Origin: Candidatus Omnitrophota bacterium
GTDB lineage: Bacteria > Omnitrophota > Omnitrophia > Omnitrophales > JACROU01
Assembly (NCBI GenBank): GCA_029261035.1
Contig: JAJDCD010000004.1
Coordinates: forward strand, 62,001-126,000
Direction: 5' to 3'
DNA length: 64,000 bases
This document shows, piece by piece, positions 26,613 to 37,772 of the stretch. A model generated the notes under the pieces. It saw nothing but the letters and a program-made list of their open reading frames with translations. It did not search any database and was not told the DNA's origin. Positions within the stretch are counted from its first letter, which is position 1. Each line of letters opens with the position of its first letter. The translations under genes and the position numbers were made by a program.

Positions 26613-27899
26613 TTAGAATTTACTTCTTAAAGCTCCGTATAGCGGAAATTTTTCAACTAGAACACCCACACGGTCACGAATCTTCTGTTTATCGTCATCT
26701 GTAATATTTTTATTGAGTGCTAAGTTAATTACATCTCCAATTTCTTCCATCTCAGCTTCTTTCATTCCTCGACCTGTTACCGCAGGAGTTCCTAAACGAA
26801 TTCCAGAAGCAACAAACGGAGAATTTGTATCGAAAGGGATGCAATTCTTATTTACGGTAATTCGTACTTCATCAAGTAAATTAGAAGCTTCCTTTCCTGT
26901 AAAATCTTTAGCCGTAACATCCAACAACATCAAATGGTTATCTGTTCCACCAGAAACAATTCTAAAACCACTGTCCTGCATTTTTTTAGCCAAAGCACGA
27001 GAATTCAATACAATTTGCTTTTGATAAACTTTAAATTCATCAGAAAGCGCTTCTTTTAAAGCAACCGCTTTAGCTGCAATCACATGTTGCAACGGTCCTC
27101 CTTGAACCCCTGGGAAGATCACACTGTCTAATTTCTTCGCATACTCTTCTCTACAAAGAATCAAACCACCCCGAGGCCCTCTTAAAGTTTTATGTGTCGT
27201 GGTTGTTACAAAGTCCGCAAAAGGAACTGGACTTGGATGTTCTCCTGTAGCAACCAAACCTGCAAAGTGAGCCATATCCACTAATAATTTTGCCCCTACT
27301 TTATCTGCAATTTCACGACTACGCTTAAAATCTATAATTCTAGAATAAGCAGAAGCACCCATAATCAATAGCTTAGGCTTATGCTCCACAGCTAACCGTT
27401 CAATCTCATCATAATCTAGAAGTTCTGTTTCTTTGTTTACTCCGTAAGGAATAATATCAAAGTATTTACCAGAAAAATTCATTGGATGACCATGACTTAA
27501 ATGCCCACCATGAGCTAAATCCATTGCTAGAATTTTATCTCCCAACTCTAGACAAGTCATAAAAACAGCAACATTTGCTGTTGTTCCAGAGTGAGGCTGA
27601 ACATTTGCATGATCAGCACCAAATAATTTTTTAGCACGGTCTATCGCTAACTGCTCTGTCACATCTACATTCTCACATCCCCCATACCATCTTTTTCCTG
27701 GGTAACCTTCAGCATATTTATTGGTCAATGCGGACCCTTGAGCTTCAAGAACTGCTTCAGATACAAAGTTCTCACTCGCAATCAATTCGATATTTTCGTG
27801 TTGTCTGAAAGTTTCCTTTTTAATCATTTCATAAACTTCTGGATCTTGTTTTTTTAGGTTAGGATATAACCCATCTTGTGTTTGTGTCATTGTGCTCAT
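26613..27899 (-). CDS. glyA: Serine hydroxymethyltransferase
   Basis: 428 residues from the ATG at 27899; a GTG directly before it is the only other choice. PLP-lysine motif [15 protein letters not shown]-terminal [11 protein letters not shown] and [14 protein letters not shown] are diagnostic. It makes glycine and 5,10-methylene-THF from serine; glycine and one-carbon units feed the purine genes encoded next door. Start and rpiB stop share one base (TGATG), so translation is coupled. SD AGGGG lies five nt upstream. Confidence 0.97.
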   Translation of the reverse strand: MSTMTQTQDGLYPNLKKQDPEVYEMIKKETFRQHENIELIASENFVSEAVLEAQGSALTNKYAEGYPGKRWYGGCENVDVTEQLAIDRAKKLFGADHANVQPHSGTTANVAVFMTCLELGDKILAMDLAHGGHLSHGHPMNFSGKYFDIIPYGVNKETELLDYDEIERLAVEHKPKLLIMGASAYSRIIDFKRSREIADKVGAKLLVDMAHFAGLVATGEHPSPVPFADFVTTTTHKTLRGPRGGLILCREEYAKKLDSVIFPGVQGGPLQHVIAAKAVALKEALSDEFKVYQKQIVLNSRALAKKMQDSGFRIVSGGTDNHLMLLDVTAKDFTGKEASNLLDEVRITVNKNCIPFDTNSPFVASGIRLGTPAVTGRGMKEAEMEEIGDVINLALNKNITDDDKQKIRDRVGVLVEKFPLYGALRSKF

Positions 27900-28345
27900 C
27901 ACTTCCCCTCATATTTGGTTATTTTATTAATTCGTTTTTCATGTCTTCCACCTTCAAAAGCTGTTTTTAACCATGTTTCTATAATCAGTTTTGAATCTTT
28001 TTTAGCAACAAACATAGATCCTAAAACTAGGACATTCGCATTGGTATGCAAACGAGAAAGTTTTGCCATCTTTTTATTTAAACATAAAGCAGCTCTAACT
28101 CCCTTAACCTTATTTGCTGTCACGGCCATACCAATCCCGGATTTACAAATTAATATTCCTTTTCTATCTTTCTCTTTTCCTACTTTTTTCGCTAGCTTCA
28201 AAGCATAGTCTGTGTAATCGACTGAACTTTCAGAGTGAGTCCCAAGGTCTTTCACAGGCACATTCATTTTAGTCAGTATTTGAACAATATGTTGTTTTAA
28301 CTTCACACCGCCATGGTCCGAAGCAATTAGTATTTCAGAACCCAT
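27899..28345 (-). CDS. rpiB: Ribose-5-phosphate isomerase B
   Basis: 148 residues from the ATG at 28345 with GGAG five nt upstream; a longer frame start at 28363 would precede the SD. Motifs SDHGGVKLK near the N-terminus and [19 protein letters not shown] (the RpiB active-site loop) are present, with the catalytic Cys. It interconverts ribulose-5-P and ribose-5-P, the precursor of PRPP for purine synthesis. It overlaps the end of the upstream fusion gene and the start of glyA. Confidence 0.96.
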   Translation of the reverse strand: MGSEILIASDHGGVKLKQHIVQILTKMNVPVKDLGTHSESSVDYTDYALKLAKKVGKEKDRKGILICKSGIGMAVTANKVKGVRAALCLNKKMAKLSRLHTNANVLVLGSMFVAKKDSKLIIETWLKTAFEGGRHEKRINKITKYEGK

Positions 28346-29397
28346 TCCATCTCCTTTTTGCATTTTTCATCAATCTCTTGGAACACCTTCGCATAACTAG
28401 CAACACTTAATCCAAGAGGATCTCCGATTTCCAAAACTTTAATTCTGTTCTCAACTTCTGGAATCAATTCCACAATATAATTCTTATGCTGCTCTGTCAT
28501 GACAAAGATATAATCCGATTCTAAAATCAACTCTGCACTTAATGTTCTTGATCTCTGATGAGAAATATCAATGCCGGCTTTATTACACACCTGTATTGAT
28601 TCTTCCGCCGGTGGAATCCCCGTAAATGCAGATGTGCCGCAGGACGTCACAATGTATTTATCAGACAGACCCTGTTTTTCTAAAGCGTTACGCATCCAAC
28701 CTTCACCCATAGGACTTCGACACGTATTCCCTGTGCAAACAAATAAAACCTGCTTTTTTAATGTCCTATTATTTTCAAATTCTTTCAAAGCTTCTTTTAC
28801 CTTTTGAGCATTAGTCCCTTCTCTAATAATTTGAGCGGGCCATCCAGTTAAATCAATAATGGTGGAAGCCTCTTTTAAATCAGTCTTCCCTCCATCAATA
28901 TAAAGCGCCACTTTATCTTCAAAAGCAGCTTTTGCTTCTTCTGCAGAATTTGCAGGTATTTCACTACTCTTATTTGCACTTGTTGCTAAAACAGGTTCCC
29001 CCACATACTCTATGAGCTTTCTTGCAATTTTATGACTCGGAAATCGGTAACCTATAATTTCCCCATTCACATGCTTAACAATTAACGTTATGGGACCAGG
29101 GAAAAAACGGTGTACTAAAAACCGAATTAAATAAGAAAAATATATATTTTCTAAGTCCAAAAAACGCAAACTCGAAATATGATAAGTAAGAGGTTTGTGC
29201 TCCTCCCGACCTTTTAAATCATATATTTTCGATACCGACTTCTTCTGCGAAAGAGCAACTCCTACACCGTAAACTGTTTCTGTAGGAAAAACAACTATCT
29301 TACCTTTTTTTAAAAGATCAGCTGCTTTTTTAATTTTTTCTAAGTCTATATCCTCAGGGTCAATTTTAAAAATCTCAGAAGACACTATTTTAGTCAT
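28327..29397 (-). CDS. sua5: Fusion: threonylcarbamoyl-AMP synthase (Sua5/TsaC) + protein-arginine-phosphatase-like LMW-PTP
   Basis: 356 residues with two domains. Residues ~15-205 are a Sua5/YrdC fold (KGKIVVFPTETVYGVG, SANKSSEIPA), which makes threonylcarbamoyl-AMP for the t6A modification of tRNA. Residues ~215-356 are a low-molecular-weight phosphatase with C221-T-G-N-T-C-R227-S and the acid in GDPLG (D326). The Thr in CTGNTCRS matches the residue that gives Bacillus YwlE its phospho-arginine specificity, so an arginine phosphatase is predicted. In Bacillus the same activities are separate genes (ywlC, ywlE) before rpiB and glyA; here they are one protein. Confidence 0.92.
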   Translation of the reverse strand: MTKIVSSEIFKIDPEDIDLEKIKKAADLLKKGKIVVFPTETVYGVGVALSQKKSVSKIYDLKGREEHKPLTYHISSLRFLDLENIYFSYLIRFLVHRFFPGPITLIVKHVNGEIIGYRFPSHKIARKLIEYVGEPVLATSANKSSEIPANSAEEAKAAFEDKVALYIDGGKTDLKEASTIIDLTGWPAQIIREGTNAQKVKEALKEFENNRTLKKQVLFVCTGNTCRSPMGEGWMRNALEKQGLSDKYIVTSCGTSAFTGIPPAEESIQVCNKAGIDISHQRSRTLSAELILESDYIFVMTEQHKNYIVELIPEVENRIKVLEIGDPLGLSVASYAKVFQEIDEKCKKEMEWVLKY

Positions 29398-29416
29398 AAG
29401 TGAAGAACCTAATAAA

Positions 29417-29926
29417 CTACAAAGAAACTTCTTTTAATTTACTTTGTAACTTTTTATTCTTAGCATCAATTTTAGATTCAAATTGAGCTCTATAATTTTT
29501 TAGTTTGGTTTCAATTTTTTTATTTGAAAGCGCTAAAATCTGACACGCCAAAAGCGCTGAATTAAGAGCTCCTGGTTTCCCAATCGCTACAGTTGCTACC
29601 GGCATTCCTCCAGGCATTTGAACTGTAGATAACAATGAGTCAAGACCTCCCAAGTTTTGAGTTTCAATTGGAACGCCAATAACCGGAAGAGTCGTGTGAG
29701 CGGCACAAACTCCTGCCAAATGAGCTGCTCCACCTGCTGCAGCAATAATCACTTTCGTCCCCATCTTTTTAAGGCCTGCCAAATACTTAACCAAGGTCTT
29801 AGGCGTTCTATGCGCAGACAAAACTCTCACATCGTAAGTAACTCCAAAATCTTTTAAGGTACTTATCGCAGGTTTCAACTGTTCTAAATCAGAATCACTT
29901 CCCATTAAAATAACAACTTGTTTCAT
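29417..29926 (-). CDS. purE: N5-carboxyaminoimidazole ribonucleotide mutase PurE
   Basis: 169 residues, class I PurE length. Motifs VVILMGSDSDLEQ at the start, VRVLSAHRTPK (catalytic His) and AAAGGAAHLAGVCAAHTTLPVIGVP are present. It moves CO2 from N5-CAIR to CAIR. Class I enzymes normally work with PurK, which is not in this window. Last gene of the purine run, 29 bp after purD. Confidence 0.96.
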   Translation of the reverse strand: MKQVVILMGSDSDLEQLKPAISTLKDFGVTYDVRVLSAHRTPKTLVKYLAGLKKMGTKVIIAAAGGAAHLAGVCAAHTTLPVIGVPIETQNLGGLDSLLSTVQMPGGMPVATVAIGKPGALNSALLACQILALSNKKIETKLKNYRAQFESKIDAKNKKLQSKLKEVSL

Positions 29927-29955
29927 TAGAGACTCCTTTTTTCCTTTAAAATTAC

Positions 29956-31233
29956 TCAGCTGACCGTTTTTAAAATTTGATATCCAATATCCGTTCTAAA
30001 TTGCATTCCCTCAAAAGAAATAGCTTTAATTGCTTCATAAGCATTTTCTCTTGCGTCTAATAAAGTTTCTCCTAAAGCCGTAACCCCTAGAACACGCCCT
30101 CCAGAAGTAACAACCTCTCCAGCATCATTCATCGCTGTTCCTGCATGAAAGACAGTCACGTTCTCATTATCCGCTTCTTTCAACCCTGAAATAGGAATTC
30201 CTTTTTTATATTCTCCTGGGTATCCTCCAGCGGCCAAAACAACCGTCATAGAAGCTCTATGATCCCACTCCAACTGAGTCTTTGAAAGGTCCCCTTTTGC
30301 AGAAGCCATGAGAACGTCTAGCAAATCATTTTTAAGTCTAAATAACACCGACTGAGCTTCTGGATCTCCAAAACGAACGTTGAATTCCAAAACCTTTGGC
30401 CCTTGCTCTGTTAACATAAGCCCTCCATACAAAAGTCCTTTAAAGGGAATTCCTTCTTCTTTTAATCCTTGTACCACTGGTTTCATTGTTTTCTCAACAA
30501 GACTCTGAATGTCTTTTTCTAAAACAAAAGGATATGGAGAATAAGCTCCCATACCACCCGTATTCGGTCCTAGATCTCCATCTAAAGCTCGTTTATGGTC
30601 TTGAGAGCTAGCAAGAGGGATAACCCTTTCCCCATCCGTCAAACCCAAAATAGAAATTTCTGGCCCCGTTAAACACTCCTCAATTAAAACTTTTTGCCCC
30701 GCATCTCCGAAAATTTTATTTTTAAATATTTCATCCAAAACTTTCACAGACTCCTCTGCCGAAGACAAAACAAAAACTCCTTTTCCAGCACATAAACCAT
30801 CCGCTTTAATAACCAAAGGATAATCTGCGTTTACAACATAAGCTTTGGCCTTGTCTAAATCTGTAAAAACCTCAAAATCTGCAGTCGGCACATGATATTT
30901 TTTCATTACTTCTTTTGAAAAAATCTTAGACCCTTCTAGCTGAGCCCCTGCTTTACTTGGACCAAAAACGGCAAAACCTTGTTCATTAAAGGCATCCACA
31001 ATCCCATCGACAAGTGGCGCTTCTGGACCTACAACAGTTAGCTCAATATTTTTTTCTTTGGCGAAAGAAAGTAAAAAATCAAAATCGTGAATATCTCCAG
31101 GGACACATTCTGCAAGCCCCTGCATACCTGCATTTCCCGGTATCGCATAAATTTGTTTTACTTTTGAGCTTTGATTTAACTTCCACACCAATGCATGCTC
31201 TCGCCCACCTGAACCAATAACTAAAACATTCAT
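29956..31233 (-). CDS. purD: Phosphoribosylamine-glycine ligase PurD
   Basis: 425 residues from the ATG at 31233 (MNVLVIGSGGREHALVWKL), which has AAGGAG seven nt upstream; an in-frame start 18 bases earlier lacks SD support. ATP-grasp fold with YPLVIKADGLCAGKGVFV and EFNVRFGDPEAQ (metal ligands). It joins PRA and glycine to make GAR, the second step of the pathway. Confidence 0.96.
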   Translation of the reverse strand: MNVLVIGSGGREHALVWKLNQSSKVKQIYAIPGNAGMQGLAECVPGDIHDFDFLLSFAKEKNIELTVVGPEAPLVDGIVDAFNEQGFAVFGPSKAGAQLEGSKIFSKEVMKKYHVPTADFEVFTDLDKAKAYVVNADYPLVIKADGLCAGKGVFVLSSAEESVKVLDEIFKNKIFGDAGQKVLIEECLTGPEISILGLTDGERVIPLASSQDHKRALDGDLGPNTGGMGAYSPYPFVLEKDIQSLVEKTMKPVVQGLKEEGIPFKGLLYGGLMLTEQGPKVLEFNVRFGDPEAQSVLFRLKNDLLDVLMASAKGDLSKTQLEWDHRASMTVVLAAGGYPGEYKKGIPISGLKEADNENVTVFHAGTAMNDAGEVVTSGGRVLGVTALGETLLDARENAYEAIKAISFEGMQFRTDIGYQILKTVS

Positions 31234-31251
31234 ACAAACTCCTTTTTTCAA

Positions 31252-32253
31252 TTAAGCTTTGCCTAACTGAACACCTTTTCCTTTTACAATAGCCCCAACA
31301 TCGAAAGCTGCTATTTTTTGCTTCTTAAAAAATGAAAGCGCTTTTGATTTTTCTTTTTCTGAAACAACCAAAACCATTCCTATACCCATATTAAACGTTC
31401 GATGCATCTCAAAATCATCCAAACTTGCTCTCTTTTGAATTTCGTTAAAAATGGTTGGCACTTTCCAAGAACCCAACTTAACCTTTGCACCGACACCCGC
31501 TTTTAAAACACGAGGAATATTATCAATAAAACCACCGCCCGTTATGTGCGCCATTGCTTTAATCTTAAATTTATCTAAGGCTTTCAATAAGGGCAACACA
31601 TAAATTTGAGTCGGTTTTAAAACTTGCTTGCCCCAGGAGCCTGATAATTCCTTTTTTGAAAATACTTTTCTAATTAAAGAAAATCCATTACTATGAGGCC
31701 CTGTCGAAGCAAGTCCAATCAGCGCATCTCCAGCTTTTACTGATTTGCCTGTAATCACTTTTTTACGATCAACCATCCCCACAGAAAATCCTGCTAAGTC
31801 ATATTTTCCGTCCGTATAAATCCCTGGCATTTCTGCCGTCTCACCACCCACTAAAGCACATCCTGCTTGCTTGCAGCCTGTGGCAATACCTTTAATTACT
31901 TGCTTCGCTTGAATCAGATCTAATTTTCCTACAGCAAAGTAATCTAGAAAAAATATAGGTTTAGCTCCAGTTACGATAATGTCATTTACGCACATCGCAA
32001 CAAGATCTATTCCAATCGTATCGTGCTTATTTTGAAATTTAGCTACTTCTAGCTTTGTTCCCACACCATCAGTAGAAGATACAAGCAAAGGGTTTTTAAT
32101 ATTTTGTAATGATGGGTCAAAGAAAGCAGCAAACCCTCCCAAAGAAGAGGTCACACCCTTGATTCGTGTAGATTTAGACAAAGGCTTGATGTGCTGAACT
32201 AACTGATTTCCCTTATCAATATCAACGCCACTTTTTTTATACGTAATTGCCAT
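31252..32253 (-). CDS. purM: AIR synthetase PurM
   Basis: 333 residues. Family motifs: YKKSGVDIDKGNQLV at the N-terminus, STDGVGTKLEVA, GGETAEMPGIY and HITGGGFIDNIPRVL. It cyclises FGAM to AIR using ATP. Spacing is 18 bp to purD and 28 bp from purF, consistent with one transcript. Confidence 0.97.
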   Translation of the reverse strand: MAITYKKSGVDIDKGNQLVQHIKPLSKSTRIKGVTSSLGGFAAFFDPSLQNIKNPLLVSSTDGVGTKLEVAKFQNKHDTIGIDLVAMCVNDIIVTGAKPIFFLDYFAVGKLDLIQAKQVIKGIATGCKQAGCALVGGETAEMPGIYTDGKYDLAGFSVGMVDRKKVITGKSVKAGDALIGLASTGPHSNGFSLIRKVFSKKELSGSWGKQVLKPTQIYVLPLLKALDKFKIKAMAHITGGGFIDNIPRVLKAGVGAKVKLGSWKVPTIFNEIQKRASLDDFEMHRTFNMGIGMVLVVSEKEKSKALSFFKKQKIAAFDVGAIVKGKGVQLGKA

Positions 32254-32281
32254 AAAAACCTCTAAAACTAATTTTCATTAA

Positions 32282-33724
32282 TTAAAACTGGCGACCTTTT
32301 TCCATGCCAAACTTATCCATTTCATCAATCACTGGACATGGATATGTTTTACTCCAACATGCTGTACAGTAATCTTGATCTGTGCCCTCAGCTGCCTCTA
32401 ACATTCCTTCAATACTTAGATATCCAATGGAATCTACATCTAAAAATTTTTTAATTTCTTCCATATTGTGTCGAGAAGCTAACAATTCTTTTGGATCCGG
32501 AAAATCAATCCCGTAATAACAAGGAGAAACATGTGGAGGACAACTAATTCTCATATGAACTTCCTTAGCCCCTGCCTCTCTTAAAGTTCTAACCCTGCTT
32601 CGTGCCGTGTTTCCACGCACAATAGAGTCATCAATCACAATCACTCTTTTTCCCTCAACAACTTCTTTAACTGGATTGAGTTTAACTTTAATTTTAAACT
32701 CTCTTTGCGTTGCTGTTGGACTAATAAAGGTACGTCCAATATAGTGATTCCTGGTGAAACCGTTATGAAATGGAATTCCAGATTCTAAGGCATAGCCCAC
32801 AGCAGCAAAATTTCCAGAGTCTGGAACAGGAGTAACCAAATCCGCTTCAACAGGATGTTCTTTTGCCAATTGTCTTCCCAAATTTTCTCTTACAATTCCA
32901 ACCGTCTTACCAAACACCTTTGAGTCTGGTCTTGAAAAATAAACGTGCTCAAAAATACAATGCGCTTTACGAGTCGGGTTATCTTTTAAAGGAAACAAAC
33001 TCTTAATCCCTGTTTTGTCGATAATAACAATCTCGCCAGGCTCTACATCTCTAACATAAGTAGCTCCGATTAAATCAAACGCACAGGTTTCAGAAGCTAT
33101 AAAATAAGAATCATTTAATTTCCCAATACACAAAGGGCGAAACCCATAAGAATCTCTCGCTCCAATCAAACTATCTTCCGTTAAAATCACAATTGAAAAA
33201 GCACCTTTAATTTTTTGAAAAGCTCCTTCTAAAGCTTCTTCCCTAGTACGATAACTTGGCTTAGCCATTAAATGAATAATAATTTCCGAATCTGAAGTAC
33301 TTCCAAAAATAGAACCGTAAGCTTCCAACTCATCGCGAAGCAAACGAGCATTTACCAGGTTTCCGTTATGTGCAATTGAAATTTTTCCACGAGAGTAATC
33401 AACCATATAAGGTTGAGCATTCTTAATTGTAGAGGACCCTGAAGTAGAATACCGCACATGCCCAATAGAGGCACTTCCCTTTAAAGCAGCTAAACGGCTT
33501 GGGTTAAAAACATCATTGACCAAACCAACATTCTTATGAAGATACAAAGTCTCTCCATCAGAAGAGCAAATGCCTGCAGCCTCTTCTCCCCTATGTTGAA
33601 GAGAAAACAAACCAAGATAAGTCAATTGAGCAGCCTCTTCGTGACCAAAAACACCAAAAACACCACATTCATCTTTTAACTTATCTTCATTTGGATCTAT
33701 CATAGAATTATGCTCATCTGTCAT
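32282..33724 (-). CDS. purF: Amidophosphoribosyltransferase PurF
   Basis: 480 residues. The N-terminal nucleophile is C20 (DECGVFGVFG), implying a 19-residue propeptide as in Bacillus-type enzymes. The glutaminase domain is followed by the PRTase motif VIVIDDSIVRGNT. Cysteines in the C-terminal half, including YCTACWS, fit the Fe-S-containing Bacillus class. It makes phosphoribosylamine, the committed step. Confidence 0.96.
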   Translation of the reverse strand: MTDEHNSMIDPNEDKLKDECGVFGVFGHEEAAQLTYLGLFSLQHRGEEAAGICSSDGETLYLHKNVGLVNDVFNPSRLAALKGSASIGHVRYSTSGSSTIKNAQPYMVDYSRGKISIAHNGNLVNARLLRDELEAYGSIFGSTSDSEIIIHLMAKPSYRTREEALEGAFQKIKGAFSIVILTEDSLIGARDSYGFRPLCIGKLNDSYFIASETCAFDLIGATYVRDVEPGEIVIIDKTGIKSLFPLKDNPTRKAHCIFEHVYFSRPDSKVFGKTVGIVRENLGRQLAKEHPVEADLVTPVPDSGNFAAVGYALESGIPFHNGFTRNHYIGRTFISPTATQREFKIKVKLNPVKEVVEGKRVIVIDDSIVRGNTARSRVRTLREAGAKEVHMRISCPPHVSPCYYGIDFPDPKELLASRHNMEEIKKFLDVDSIGYLSIEGMLEAAEGTDQDYCTACWSKTYPCPVIDEMDKFGMEKGRQF

Positions 33725-33737
33725 GGTTTATGTCCGC

Positions 33738-36005
33738 CTAAGATTGTGTTTCCATTCTTCTTGGAATCGCTTGTCTAAAAATTTGTTCCAACTCACTGAC
33801 AGGAAGATCTATCAATTTATCCATTTGAACTCTATTCCCTTCAACAACACCCACCTTTTGAAAGGGTACTTTTGTTTCCTTTAAAACAACTTCTAACGCT
33901 TCCACATTCTCAGGATCACAGCTCGCAATAACCCGCGATTGAGATTCTCCGAAAAGTAACGCGTCTTTTCTCACTTCCCCTTCATTAAAGACACCTAATG
34001 AATCCAATTTAGCGCCTAAGCTTTTACCCGATTCCGAAAAGCAACATTCCGTAAGAGCAACAGCAAATCCACCATCCGAAAGATCATGACAAGAACGGAG
34101 TAATTTTTTTTGCTGCGATTGATGAATCGCTTTATAAAGTTGTTTTTCTTTTTCCAAATCAAGCTTTGGAGGCAATCCAGCACGAACACCCTGAACTTCG
34201 GCAAGATACTGTGATCCTCCAATTTCATTAAAAGTTTCACCCATCAAATAAATAACATCTCCTTGTTCCTGAAAAGCAGAAGGAGTTCTAAGCTCAATAT
34301 CTGGAAGAACACCTACCAAACCAATGGTTGGCGTTGGGTAAATTGCACCTGAAGGGTTCTCGTTATAAAGACTTACATTCCCACCTGTGATCGGAACATC
34401 AAAGGCATTACAAGCATCTTTAATTCCGTCAATTGCTTGGTGAAATTGCCAGAAAATTTCAGGTTTCATTGGATTACCAAAATTCAAACAATCTGTAACT
34501 CCAATAGGATGCCCTCCAACACAAACCACATTACGAGCCGCTTCGCTCACAGCAATTTTTGCTCCTTCGTACGGATCCAAGTAACAATACAAACCATTAC
34601 AATCTGTCGAAACAGCTAAACCCCGATTAGTCCCTTTAATACGAACGAGCGCAGCATCATGCCCTGGAATATAAACAGAGTCCGTTCGAACCATGTGGTC
34701 GTATTGCTCATAAATCCAAGATTTCGATGCAATAGAAGGAACATCCATTAGTTTTTTTAACGTTTCATTAAAGTCCGTTGGTTCCTTAACAGTATTAATA
34801 TCAAATGCACGTGTTTCTTTTAAGTACTCAGGTTCTTTTTCTTCTCTAATATAAATAGGTCCGTCATCGGCCAATGCTTTAGCAGGAATTTCCGCAACTA
34901 GTTTTTCTCCTTCGAATACGCGCATCATATGACCTTCGCATACTTCCCCAATATTAACTGCATGCAAATCCCACTTTTCAAAAATTGCCTCTACTTCTTT
35001 TTCTTTCCCTTTTTTACCAATAATAAGCATACGTTCTTGAGACTCAGACAACATAGTCTCATAAGGAATCATTCCCGTTTCTCTCATAGGCACTTTATTT
35101 AAATCAATCTGAACTCCAGAATTCCCGCGACTCGCTGTCTCACAAGTAGAACAGGTAAGGCCGGCAGCACCCATATCCTGAATTCCAACAATCTCTCCAG
35201 ATTTAATTACCTCAAGACAAGCCTCCAATAATAATTTCTCTTTAAATGGATCTCCAACCTGAACTGCTGGCCTATCTTCAGTGGACTCTTCTGTTAACTC
35301 TTTTGAAGCAAAAGCGGCGCCTCCCAAACCATCTCTTCCTGTCGTAGCTCCGACATAAAAAATAGGATTTCCAACTCCTGTAGCAGCTCCCTTAGACAAC
35401 TCTTCATGCTTTAAAAGCCCCATACTCATTACATTAACCAAAGGATTACCACTATAAGATTCATCAAAGTAAATCTCCCCACCTACGGTAGGAATACCAA
35501 TACAATTTCCATAATGAGCCACACCCGCCACGACACCCTTAAGTAAATGCTTCGCTTCTTTTGTATCTAAACTACCAAAACGAAGAGAGTTCATATTCAT
35601 AATAGGGCGCGCACCCATAGTAAATATATCTCTTAAAATCCCGCCCAAACCTGTAGCAGCACCTTGGAAAGGCTCTATCGCTGATGGGTGATTGTGACTT
35701 TCAATTTTAAAAACGACAGCATATCCATCCCCGATGTCCAAACAACCTGCATTTTCCTCGCCCGCTTTTACCATAACTTTAGGTCCACTCGTCGGCAATG
35801 TCTTTAAAAGAGGTTTGGAATTTTTGTAGCTGCAATGTTCAGACCACATCACACTAAAAATACCCAGCTCTGTAAAGTTAGGCTCTCTTCCTAATATTTC
35901 TTTAATTCGAGAATATTCCTCAGGTGTAATTCCGTGATCAGCAATCACTTCCGGTGTTATCTCTGGCTCTTGTTTTCTTTGCGTTTGTTCTGTCATAGTA
36001 TTCAT
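33738..36005 (-). CDS. purL: FGAM synthase large subunit PurL (small type)
   Basis: 755 residues from the ATG at 36005 ([12 protein letters not shown]), with AAGGG five nt upstream; the longer frame from 36062 overlaps purQ and lacks SD support. Length fits the short PurL that needs separate PurS and PurQ, both encoded directly upstream. Motifs: [32 protein letters not shown] and [14 protein letters not shown]. Uses ATP to amidate FGAR with ammonia delivered by PurQ. Confidence 0.96.
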   Translation of the reverse strand: MNTMTEQTQRKQEPEITPEVIADHGITPEEYSRIKEILGREPNFTELGIFSVMWSEHCSYKNSKPLLKTLPTSGPKVMVKAGEENAGCLDIGDGYAVVFKIESHNHPSAIEPFQGAATGLGGILRDIFTMGARPIMNMNSLRFGSLDTKEAKHLLKGVVAGVAHYGNCIGIPTVGGEIYFDESYSGNPLVNVMSMGLLKHEELSKGAATGVGNPIFYVGATTGRDGLGGAAFASKELTEESTEDRPAVQVGDPFKEKLLLEACLEVIKSGEIVGIQDMGAAGLTCSTCETASRGNSGVQIDLNKVPMRETGMIPYETMLSESQERMLIIGKKGKEKEVEAIFEKWDLHAVNIGEVCEGHMMRVFEGEKLVAEIPAKALADDGPIYIREEKEPEYLKETRAFDINTVKEPTDFNETLKKLMDVPSIASKSWIYEQYDHMVRTDSVYIPGHDAALVRIKGTNRGLAVSTDCNGLYCYLDPYEGAKIAVSEAARNVVCVGGHPIGVTDCLNFGNPMKPEIFWQFHQAIDGIKDACNAFDVPITGGNVSLYNENPSGAIYPTPTIGLVGVLPDIELRTPSAFQEQGDVIYLMGETFNEIGGSQYLAEVQGVRAGLPPKLDLEKEKQLYKAIHQSQQKKLLRSCHDLSDGGFAVALTECCFSESGKSLGAKLDSLGVFNEGEVRKDALLFGESQSRVIASCDPENVEALEVVLKETKVPFQKVGVVEGNRVQMDKLIDLPVSELEQIFRQAIPRRMETQS

Positions 36006-36027
36006 AATTTCCCTTTGTGAGTTCAAC

Positions 36028-36708
36028 TTAAACCAAAACGGATTCCCAAATACACTTCCCATCTACGCCACCCAAGATTTCTTCTGAAACTCTTTCAGGA
36101 TGAGGCATCATTCCTAATATATTTCCTTTATCATTTATAATCCCTGCAATACTCTCTCTACTTCCATTCGGATTAAAACAATCCGCTTCTTCCCCTGTCT
36201 CGGACACGTATTTAAAAATAATCTTATTCTCATCTTTTAATTTCTGAATCGTATCATCATCTGCAGTATAGTTCCCCTCCCCATGGGCAATAGGAATCTG
36301 AATCAACTGGCCTGAGTTCATTTTATTCGTAAATGCCGTATCATTATTTTCGCAACGAAGCCAAACAGGTTTACAGATAAATTTCATGGAACGGTTAGGC
36401 AACATTGCCCCTGGCAACAAACCAGACTCTAATAAAATTTGAAATCCATTACAAATCCCAATGACTTTCCCACCTTTTTTAGCATACGAGATCACTTCAT
36501 TCATAATGGGAGAAAACCGAGCAATAGCACCTGTCCTTAAATAATCTCCATAACTAAAACCACCAGGCAATACAACCAAATCTGTTTTATTCAATTGGGT
36601 CTCTTTATGCCATACAAACTCTGTATCCATACCCATAACGCTACTTAAAACATTAAAACAATCCGTATCACAATTTGAACCTGGAAATACAACAACAGAA
36701 GCTTTCAT
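36028..36708 (-). CDS. purQ: FGAM synthase glutaminase subunit PurQ
   Basis: 226 residues, class I glutamine amidotransferase. Nucleophile Cys lies in [12 protein letters not shown] and the catalytic His in [21 protein letters not shown] is typical at the N-terminus. It supplies ammonia to PurL and assembles with PurS. The gap to purL is 22 bp. Confidence 0.97.
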   Translation of the reverse strand: MKASVVVFPGSNCDTDCFNVLSSVMGMDTEFVWHKETQLNKTDLVVLPGGFSYGDYLRTGAIARFSPIMNEVISYAKKGGKVIGICNGFQILLESGLLPGAMLPNRSMKFICKPVWLRCENNDTAFTNKMNSGQLIQIPIAHGEGNYTADDDTIQKLKDENKIIFKYVSETGEEADCFNPNGSRESIAGIINDKGNILGMMPHPERVSEEILGGVDGKCIWESVLV

Positions 36709-36749
36709 AATTATATCCTCTAAAGATTTAGTAGTTATCCATCTGAAAT

Positions 36750-37007
36750 CTAAGCTATTTTTTCTAGCTCTACGGTGTAATCCTCAATCACAGGGTTAAT
36801 TAACAACTTATCGCACATCGCATCAATTTGTATTTTCGCATCCGCTTCATCTTTCGCTTTCAGCCTCACTTCAAAAAACTTTCCGACACGAAGACTCTCT
36901 GTTTGATCAAAACCCATAGAGTGCAACGACTCCAACACCGTTTGACCTTGCGGATCTAAAACTGATTTTCTTAAAGTAACATTTAACTTTGCATTAAAAT
37001 TTTCCAT
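36750..37007 (-). CDS. purS: FGAM synthase subunit PurS
   Basis: 85 residues, standard PurS size ([34 protein letters not shown]). It is the small structural subunit of the PurLQS complex found in Gram-positives, archaea and several other phyla, and absent from enteric bacteria that use a fused PurL. Located between purC and purQ. Confidence 0.96.
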   Translation of the reverse strand: MENFNAKLNVTLRKSVLDPQGQTVLESLHSMGFDQTESLRVGKFFEVRLKAKDEADAKIQIDAMCDKLLINPVIEDYTVELEKIA

Positions 37008-37040
37008 GTTAATTTCCTTTATATTGGGCCTAGATTTTCT

Positions 37041-37751
37041 TTAGGACTCTTGTGTAATTCGAGATAACATTTCTTGATAAGCATCTTCCACATCACCTAA
37101 ATCCTGTCTAAAACGGTCTTTGTCTAATTTTTTCCCAGTTCCCTTCTCCCAAAAACGACACGTATCTGGAGATATTTCATCCGCTAAAATAATTGTATCT
37201 TTGTACCGCCCAAACTCTAACTTGTAATCAACCAAGTCAATATTAAGACCCTCAAAAAACTTTTTTAATAACTGGTTAATTTTCAAAGCATAATCTTTGA
37301 TTATTGCCATTTCTTCATCGGTAGCCAGACCTAATACTTTGGCATGGTCTTCGTTAATCAAGGGGTCATCCAACTTATCTTCTTTATAGTGAATTTCGTA
37401 AACAGGTTCTTTTAGACGAACACCTTCTTCAACGCCTATAGTCCTACATATTCCACCTGCCGTAATATTACGGACCGTTACTTCCAACATAACAATTTCC
37501 ACTTTTTTAATAAGCATATCTCGATCCGACAACAACTTTTCAAAATGAGTCGGAACTCCCTCTTTCTCTAACATCTGAAAAAGCACGGAAGAAATCTTGT
37601 TATTCACAACACCCTTGCCAACAATCTCTCCCTTTTTCTTCGCATTAAATGCTGTAGCATCATCTTTAAATTCTTGAACATACAAGTCGGGATCGGAAGT
37701 AGAATAAACCCTCTTCGCTTTTCCCTCATACAACAATTCACCCTTATCCAT
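37041..37751 (-). CDS. purC: SAICAR synthetase PurC
   Basis: 236 residues. N-terminal LLYEGKAKRVYST and DDATAFNAKKKGEI, then EVTVRNITAGGICRT and LADEISPDTCRFW, all family landmarks. It ligates aspartate to CAIR. The gene lies 21 bp after purB. Confidence 0.97.
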   Translation of the reverse strand: MDKGELLYEGKAKRVYSTSDPDLYVQEFKDDATAFNAKKKGEIVGKGVVNNKISSVLFQMLEKEGVPTHFEKLLSDRDMLIKKVEIVMLEVTVRNITAGGICRTIGVEEGVRLKEPVYEIHYKEDKLDDPLINEDHAKVLGLATDEEMAIIKDYALKINQLLKKFFEGLNIDLVDYKLEFGRYKDTIILADEISPDTCRFWEKGTGKKLDKDRFRQDLGDVEDAYQEMLSRITQES

Positions 37752-37772
37752 AAAGAACCTCTTTCTAATGAT

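Noticed and set aside
26713-27024. 103-codon plus-strand ORF inside glyA
   Set aside because: It is a shadow of a strongly conserved gene on the other strand.
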